NCBI GenBank assembly: GCA_040954595.2
Contig: CM082585.2
Location: 1,302,001-1,366,000 of the forward strand
DNA from: Balanoglossus misakiensis
Lineage: Eukaryota > Hemichordata
Direction of reading: 5' to 3'
DNA length: 64,000 nt
Both the position numbers and the translations under genes were made by a program. The notes below the pieces were generated by a model. It did not search any database and was not told where the DNA came from. It worked only from the letters and a program-made list of their open reading frames with translations. Positions 60,920 to 64,000 of the stretch are shown here, in pieces (the first letter of the stretch is position 1; each line of letters starts with the position of its first letter).

Positions 60920-62893
60920 AATTTTGTAAACAAACGAGGCTGTGTTTGGTAGCAACCATGGACATTTTAGAACTATCTCTCGATCTACAGAGTCTATAGT
61001 GGAAAACTTTCTTATGCACATATGCCTATCTATGTGTTCTGCGCCTCACAACAGAATTCGGTAAATAAACGAGGCTGTTTGGAAGCAACCATGGAAATTT
61101 TACAACTATCCGTCGATCTACAGAGTCTAGTGGAAAACGTTATTATGCGCATAGGCCTATATATGTGTTCTGCGCATCACAACAGAATTTTGTAAACAAA
61201 CGAGGCTGTGTTTGGAAGCAACCATGGACATTTTAGAACTATCTCTCGATCTACAGAGTCTATAGTGGAAAACTTTCTTATGCACATAGGCCTATCTATG
61301 TGTTCTGTGCCTTACAACAGAATTCGGTAAATAAACGAGGCTGTTTGGAAGCAACCATGGAAATTTTACAACTATCCGTCGATGTACAGAGTCTAGTGGA
61401 AAACGTTATTATGCGCATAGGCCTATATATGTGTTCTGCGCATCACAACAGAATTTTGTAAACAAACGAGGCTGTGTTTGGAAGCAACCATGGACATTTT
61501 AGAACTATCTCTCGATCTACAGAGTCTATAGTGGAAAACTTTCTTATGCACATATGCCTATCTATGTGTTCTGCGCCTCAAAACAGAATTCCGTAAATAA
61601 ACGAGGCTGTTTGGAAGCAAACATGGAAATTTTAGAACTATCTCTCGATCTACAGAGTATAGTGGAAAACGTTCATATGCGCATAGGCCTATCTATGTGT
61701 TCTGCGCATCACAACAGAATTTTGTAAACAAACCAGGCTTTGTTTGGAAGCAACCATGGACATTTTAGAACTATTCGTCGATCTACGGAGTCTAGTGGAA
61801 AACTTTCTTATGCGCATAGGCATATGTATGTGTTCTACGCATCACAACAGAATTCGGTAAATAAACGAGGCTGTTTGGAAACAACCATGGAAATTTTAGA
61901 ACTATCCGTTGATCTAAAGTTGAAAAGTTTTTTATGCGCATAGGCCTATCTATGTGTTCTGCGCCTCACAACAGAAATCGGTAAATAAACGAGGCTGTTT
62001 GGAAGCAACCATGGAAATTTTACAACTATCTCTCGATCTACAGAGTCTATAGTGGAAAACTTTCTTATTCACATATGCCTATCTATGTGTTCTGCGCCTC
62101 AAAACAGAATTCCGCAAATAAACGAGGCTGTTTGGAAGCAAACATGGAAGTTTTAGAACTATCTCTCGATCTACAGTGTATGGTGGAAAACGTTCATATG
62201 CGCATAGGCCTATCTATGTGTTCTGCGCATCACAACAGAATTTTGTAAACAAACGAGGCTGTGTTTGGTAGCAACCATGGACATTTTAGAACTATCTCTC
62301 GATCTACAGAGTCTATAGTGGAAAACTTTCTTATGCACATATGCCTATCTATGTGTTCTGCGCCTCACAACAGAATTCGGTAAATAAACGAGGCTGTTTG
62401 GAAGCAACCATGGAAATTTTACAACTATCCGTCGATCTACGGAGTCTGGTGGAAAACTTTCTTATGCGCATAGCCCTATATATGTGTTCTGCGCATCACA
62501 ACAGAATTCGTAAACAAACGAGGTTGTTTGGAAGCAACCATGGAAATTTTACAACTATCCGTCGATCTACAGAGTCTAGTGGAAAAATGTCTTATGCGCA
62601 TTGGCCTATCATGTGTTCTGCGCCTCACAACAGAAATCAGTAAATAAACGAGGCTGTTTGGAAGCAACCATGGAAATTTTACAACTATCAGTCCATCTAC
62701 AGAGTCTGGTGGAAAACTTTCTTATGCGCATAGGCCTATAACGTGTTCTGCGCCTAACAACAGAATTCGGTAAATAAACGAGGCTGTTTGGAAGCAACCA
62801 TGGAAATTTTACAACTATCCGTCGATCTACAGAGTCTGGTGGAAAACTTTCTTATGCGCATAGGCCTATAACGTGTTCTGCGCCTAACAACAG
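60920..62893. repeat. 2104-bp repeat, copy 2 (one monomer lost, 1974 bp)
   Basis: The copy matches at +2104 up to about 62460 and at +1974 after that. A 130-bp monomer of copy 1 (about 60390-60520) is missing, leaving a hybrid with CATAGCCCTATATATG. The private variants of copy 1 are all present (62505, 62607, 62637, 62689, 62868). Its end contains a further near-perfect monomer duplication (62763-62893). Confidence 0.9.
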
Positions 62894-64000
62894 AATTCGG
62901 TAAATAAACGAGGCTGTTTGGAAGCAACCATGGAAATTTTACAACTATCCGTCGATCTACAGAGTCTAGTGGAAAACGTTATAATGCGCATAGGCCTATC
63001 TATGTGTTATGCGCATCACAACAGAAATCGGTAAATAAACGAGGCTGTATTTGGAAGCAACCATGAACATTTTACAACTATCCGTCGATCTACAGAGTCT
63101 AGTGGAAAACGTTCTTATGCGCATAGGCCTATATATGTGTTCTGCGCATCACAACAGAATTCGGTAAACAAACGAGGTTGTTTGGAAGCAACCATGGACA
63201 TTTTACAACTATCCGTCGATCTACAGAGTCTAGTGGAAAAATGTCGTATGCGCATAGGCCTATCATGTGTTCTGCGCCTAAAAACAGAATTCCGTAAATA
63301 AACGAGGCTGTTTGCAAGCAAACATGGAAATTTTACAGCTATCCGTCGATCTACAGAGTCTAGTGGAAAACGTTCTTTTGCGCATAGGCCTATATATGTG
63401 TTATGCGCATCACAACAGAAATCGGTAAATAAACGAGGCTGTATTTGGAAGCAACCATGGACATTTTACAACTATCCGTCGATCTACAGAGTCTTGTGGA
63501 AAACTTTCTAATGCGCATAGGCCTATTACGTGTTCTGCGCCTCACAACAGAATTCCGTAAATAAACGAGGCTGTTTGGAAGCAACCATGGAAATGTTAGA
63601 ACTATCCGTCGATCTACAGAGTCTAGTGGAAAAATGTCTTATGCGCATAGGCCTATCATGTGTTCTGCGCCTCACAACAGAAATCGGTAAATAAACGAGG
63701 CAGTTTGGAAGCAACCATGGAAATTTTACAGCTATCCGTCGATCTACAGAGTCTAGTGGAAAACGTTCTTTTGCGCATAGGCCTATATATGTGTTCTGCG
63801 CATCACAACAGAATTTTGTAAACAAACGAGGCTGTGTTTGGAAGCAACCATGGACATTTTAGAACTATCTCTCGATCTACAGAGTCTATAGTGGAAAACT
63901 TTCTTATGCACATATGCCTATCTATGTGTTCTGCGCCTAAAAACAGAATTCCGTAAATAAACGAGGCTGTTTGGAAGCAAACATGGCAATTTTACAGCTA
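62894..64000. repeat. Right end of window, monomers with private variants
   Basis: About 8.5 monomers carry unusual single changes: ATAATGCGC, GTCGTATGCG (63245), GTTTGCAAGC (63313), TCTTTTGCGC twice (about 63375 and 63771), GGAAATGTTAG and GAGGCAGTTTGG. CCTAAAAACAGAATTCCG occurs twice (about 63277 and 63937). The window stops inside a monomer. Confidence 0.82.

Larger units (their letters stand above)
1..64000. repeat. Tandem satellite array, ~131-bp monomer, fills the window
   Basis: Every stretch read is a variant of one monomer. Landmarks in order are CACAACAG, then AATT(TTG/CGG) or AAATCGG, GTAAAYAAACGAGGCTG, TTTGGAAGCAACCATGG, ACTATCYSTCGATCTACAG, TATGCGCATAGGCCTAT and TGTGTTCTGCGCMTCAC. 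Spacing is 130-135 bp, giving about 487 monomers, all in the same direction. Length differences come mostly from two 2-bp indels (GCTGTGTTTGG against GCTGTTTGG; TCTATAGTGG against TCTAGTGG). GC is about 40 % (53 of 131 in monomer B). No non-satellite interruption was seen. Known from other eukaryotes: arrays with HORs of this kind are typical of centromeres and pericentromeres; the location here is inferred. I do not recognise the family. Confidence 0.97.

Noticed and set aside
1-64000. CRISPR array
   Set aside because: There are no short repeats with unique spacers; the whole ~131-bp period is repeated.
1-64000. Gene tandem array (for example 5S rDNA, tRNA or histone cluster)
   Set aside because: The monomer is too short for a histone gene, no cloverleaf with A/B boxes was seen, and nothing resembling 5S rRNA internal control regions was recognised.
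1-64000. Telomeric or simple microsatellite repeat
   Set aside because: No short-period (2-8 bp) tandem runs were seen; the only strong periodicity is near 131 bp and its multiples.
1-64000. Alpha satellite or another named family
   Set aside because: The 131-bp period and sequence do not match the ~171-bp alpha satellite, and I do not recognise another named family. No search could be run.
1-64000. Inserted transposon or inverted segment
   Set aside because: On reading through, each interval of about 131 bp contained the same ordered landmarks in the same orientation; no foreign block or reversed monomers were noticed.

Overview
The whole 64 kb window is one tandem satellite DNA array. I found no protein-coding gene, RNA gene, transposon or unique sequence in it. 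Each monomer is about 130-135 bp (commonly 130, 131, 133 or 135) and about 40 % GC. All are head-to-tail in the same orientation, giving roughly 487 monomers. This scale, with nested higher-order repeats (HORs), indicates a eukaryotic chromosome, most plausibly centromeric or pericentromeric heterochromatin. I do not recognise the monomer family and cannot name the organism. The many 60-121 codon open frames on both strands are by-products of the periodicity.

The array is organised at several scales. The key to it is a 12-monomer HOR of 1579 bp, which I label A-B-C-D-E-F-G-H-I-J-K-L (lengths 135,131,133,130,130,131,131,131,131,130,135,131). The reference copy is 22506-24084. Most of 8.9-28.4 kb is built from this HOR or from versions with whole monomers gained or lost: a 14-mer (8953-10781), 6-mers (10782-11576, 16441-17235), an 8-mer (15386-16440), 10-mers (21189-22505, 25664-26980) and an 11-mer (26981-28429).

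The left part (1-8.9 kb) carries a different monomer group (GCTTTGTTTGG type), a tandem 1846-bp 14-mer (2030-5721), and blocks that reappear at 6, 7.6, 11.6-12.9 and 17.5 kb. From 28.4 kb rightward the layout changes to A'B' dimers and a recurring approximately 784-bp six-monomer cassette (here 'module P', containing a characteristic 124-bp short monomer). These are embedded in large tandem duplications: 1192-bp (30.7-32.9 kb), 4068-bp offset (34.6-41.5 kb), 1311-bp (41.5-43.6 kb), 1970-bp (42.8-48.2 kb), 2629-bp (47.9-53.2 kb), 397-bp trimers (56.3-57.5 kb) and 2104-bp (58.8-62.9 kb). The last kilobase has more private variants.

Nothing here works together as genes do. The biology is in array evolution: almost all length changes are whole-monomer, which suggests in-register unequal exchange, and phase-preserving chimeric monomers mark the breakpoints. 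A double palindrome present in some monomer types and absent in others is the best candidate for a functional site. Boundaries of duplications are approximate (usually within one monomer) because breakpoints fall in sequence shared by both partners.
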